NCBI RefSeq assembly: GCF_000733925.1
Contig: NZ_JPOO01000003.1
Coordinates: forward strand, 1,364,001 to 1,428,000
Source: Arenibacter algicola
Lineage (GTDB): Bacteria; Bacteroidota; Bacteroidia; Flavobacteriales; Flavobacteriaceae
DNA length: 64,000 bases
Direction of reading: 5' to 3'
The notes beneath the pieces are model-generated. The model searched no databases. It worked only from the letters and a program-made list of their open reading frames with translations, and had not been told where the DNA came from. The position numbers and the translations under genes are program-made. Shown in pieces: positions 62,832-64,000 of this stretch. How positions within the stretch are numbered: the first letter of the stretch is position 1; each line of letters starts with the position of its first letter.

Positions 62832-63590
62832 ATGAAAGAAAAGATTAGAATATTTTTAGAAACAGACCTACTAGAAAAATATCTATTGGGCACCACCTCC
62901 CAAGAGGAAGCATTCCAGGTAGAAAGATATATTGCCATGTATCCCGAAGTTAGGAACACCTATATTGAGCTTCAGGAAAACCTTGAGATATTTGCCAAGT
63001 TACATGCCATTAAAACTCCGGAAGGCCTTAAGGAAAGAATCCAAACTAGGATAAAAAAGGAAAATTCCGGACGATCAAAATTCTTTAGGTATGCCATTGC
63101 AGCCAGTTTTGCCGCCCTGCTGTTTGCAGGAGCATCCTATTTCTTTTGGAACCAAAACCAAAGCTTGCAAGAGGAAAATGTTATTGTCAACAACAAGATC
63201 CAGAACTTGGAAGAGAATATGCGTTTACAGTTGGAGGATGTTAGAAATCAATTCATTGTCCTTAACAATCCGAAAACCAAGCGACTTACAGTTAAAGGCA
63301 ATAATAAGGCCAAGGAACTTAAGGCCGTGGCCTATGTTAATCCTGTGAAAAAGCTTTCCTATATCAATGTGAGCAAATTGCCTAACCTACCGGAAAACCA
63401 ATGCTACCAAATGTGGGCAGAGGTCAACGGACAAATGCTCAACTTAGGAGTAATACAGGAGGCCAGCAATAGTGAAAAATTAATGGCCCTGCCTTATGGC
63501 GAAAATGCCGTTGGATATATCACCATTGAACCAACAGGAGGCAATTCCAAGCCTACCATAGAGAATATAGTGGCCAATATCTCTTATTAA
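62832..63590 (+). CDS. Anti-sigma factor with RskA-like C-terminal domain
   Basis: 252 residues. N-terminal zinc-less anti-sigma helix (about 1-60, LEKYLLGTTSQEEAFQVERY), one TM helix (about 82-105, FFRYAIAASFAALLFAGASYFF in part), a coiled coil (LQEENVIVNNKIQNLEENM) and a periplasmic beta domain (LPNLPENQCYQMWAEVNGQMLNLG). Pairs with the preceding ECF sigma factor to hold it inactive at the membrane. Confidence 0.88.
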   Translation: MKEKIRIFLETDLLEKYLLGTTSQEEAFQVERYIAMYPEVRNTYIELQENLEIFAKLHAIKTPEGLKERIQTRIKKENSGRSKFFRYAIAASFAALLFAGASYFFWNQNQSLQEENVIVNNKIQNLEENMRLQLEDVRNQFIVLNNPKTKRLTVKGNNKAKELKAVAYVNPVKKLSYINVSKLPNLPENQCYQMWAEVNGQMLNLGVIQEASNSEKLMALPYGENAVGYITIEPTGGNSKPTIENIVANISY

Positions 63591-63619
63591 TTTAAGGACT
63601 TAAAGTAATCCCAATCCTT

Positions 63620-63649
63620 ATTGGGAAGCTTATAAATTTCATATCTTTG
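63620..63649 (+). promoter_or_regulatory. Promoter of the small Cys-rich membrane protein
   Basis: TTG at 63621-63623, 18 bases, TATCTTTG at 63642-63649, 20 bases before the ATG at 63669. Confidence 0.6.
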
Positions 63650-63668
63650 CATTAAATAATGCAGGGAT

Positions 63669-63872
63669 ATGAAATTATTATTTTTAACAATAGGTCTACT
63701 AGCACTTGCTTTTGCAGGTATTGCAATAAAAATATGGTCCAAAAAGGATGGTAAATTTGCTGGAACATGTGCCAGTCAGAGTCCGTTTTTAAATAAGGAC
63801 GGAGAAGCATGTGGCTACTGTGGAAAACTCCCAACAGAGCAGGACTGCAGAAAGGATTCCGTTACACAATAG
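63669..63872 (+). CDS. Small membrane protein with Cys-rich tail
   Basis: 67 residues: TM helix (about 3-20, LLFLTIGLLALAFAGIAI), basic WSKKDGK, then a Cys-rich tail with CASQSPFL, CGYCGK and DCRKDSV: four cysteines with CxxC spacing. Conserved in Flavobacteriia; function unknown. CxxC suggests redox or metal binding in the periplasm. It lies between an anti-sigma gene and another sigma gene but has its own promoter. Confidence 0.75.
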   Translation: MKLLFLTIGLLALAFAGIAIKIWSKKDGKFAGTCASQSPFLNKDGEACGYCGKLPTEQDCRKDSVTQ

Positions 63873-63908
63873 AAATCTGCCTATTATCACCTTTTACATT
63901 ATCTCATC

Positions 63909-64000
63909 TTGGACAAAACCGAAGAACCTCTTCCCGATCTTATTGAAAAAGCCAAATTAGGCAATCAAATAGCCTTCAGTGCATTATTAAATAGCTTTTG
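63909..64000 (+). CDS. ECF sigma factor, N-terminal fragment
   Basis: Reads from a TTG at 63909 to the window end: LDKTEEPLPDLIEKAK then LGNQIAFSALLNSFW. LIEKAK.GNQ.AF..LL..FW is the start of region 2 of an ECF sigma-70 factor. The preceding in-frame stop is at 63870-63872, so no ATG start is possible; TTG is the only NTG. Gene continues past the window. Confidence 0.6.
   Translation, partial: MDKTEEPLPDLIEKAKLGNQIAFSALLNSF

Overview
The window is AT-rich chromosomal DNA from a member of the Bacteroidota, most likely a marine Flavobacteriaceae. This rests on the TTTG-N19-TAnnTTTG type promoters seen at several genes, the trpEGDCFBA order, the ribosomal protein Thx micro-gene, DUF1573, the LUD-CdsA-Psd-ACBP operon, many secreted proteins ending their signal in AQ/SQ or a lipobox, and a vanadium haloperoxidase/PAP2-family lipoprotein. 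The lineage is an inference; no rRNA or tRNA is present to confirm it.

Layout. 1-1.5 kb: the end of a MarR-type regulator, a nitroreductase and a YceI protein. 1.5-8.7 kb: a complete tryptophan operon (trpE-G-D-C-F-B-A plus a small membrane protein) preceded by a promoter, an 18-codon leader peptide with three consecutive Trp codons and a strong terminator hairpin, i.e. a transcription attenuator too short to be caught by normal gene calling. 8.7-10.4 kb: a non-coding accessory patch of about ten 25-26 bp palindromic repeats, two pairs of longer duplications and one small GIY-YIG nuclease gene sitting between oppositely oriented repeat copies. 10.5-19 kb: small proteins, a uracil-DNA-glycosylase-like protein, pyruvate carboxylase, the ribosomal Thx peptide, YaaA, RluD and a PASTA protein. 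19-27 kb: Ddl, CoaD, a PAS histidine kinase with its single-domain response regulator, an M14 peptidase lipoprotein, NUDIX/PyrE (divergent, start codons touching), and BirA. 27-32 kb: a housekeeping run RsfS-FtsH-LUD-CdsA-Psd-ACBP. 32-43.6 kb: sterol-desaturase-type membrane enzyme, hybrid histidine kinase overlapping tail to tail with a LytTR regulator, a haloperoxidase/PAP2 lipoprotein followed by a DoxX-like membrane protein and an outer-membrane protein, an unusual short-chain dehydrogenase, and HopJ.

43.6-52.6 kb is a carbohydrate island read on the minus strand: LacI regulator, DUF6807 lipoprotein, two Tat-signal Gfo/Idh/MocA oxidoreductases, a DUF1080 (3-keto-glycoside hydrolase type) lipoprotein, NagA, an Nramp-fold transporter lacking the usual metal-binding motifs, and NagB. 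Two near-identical TGTGT-N4-ACACA operators sit upstream of the LacI gene. I infer a pathway for an amino-sugar glycoside that uses 3-keto chemistry in the periplasm and ends in NagA/NagB. 52.8-64 kb: CDP-alcohol phosphatidyltransferase, a cytosolic Gfo/Idh/MocA enzyme, ValS, DUF1573, a retropepsin/PDZ protein, an aminotransferase, MurB, an ECF sigma/anti-sigma pair, a small Cys-rich membrane protein and the start of a second ECF sigma factor cut by the window edge.

The strongest candidates for something undescribed are the GIY-YIG/palindrome patch (8.7-10.4 kb) and the amino-sugar island with its atypical Nramp protein.
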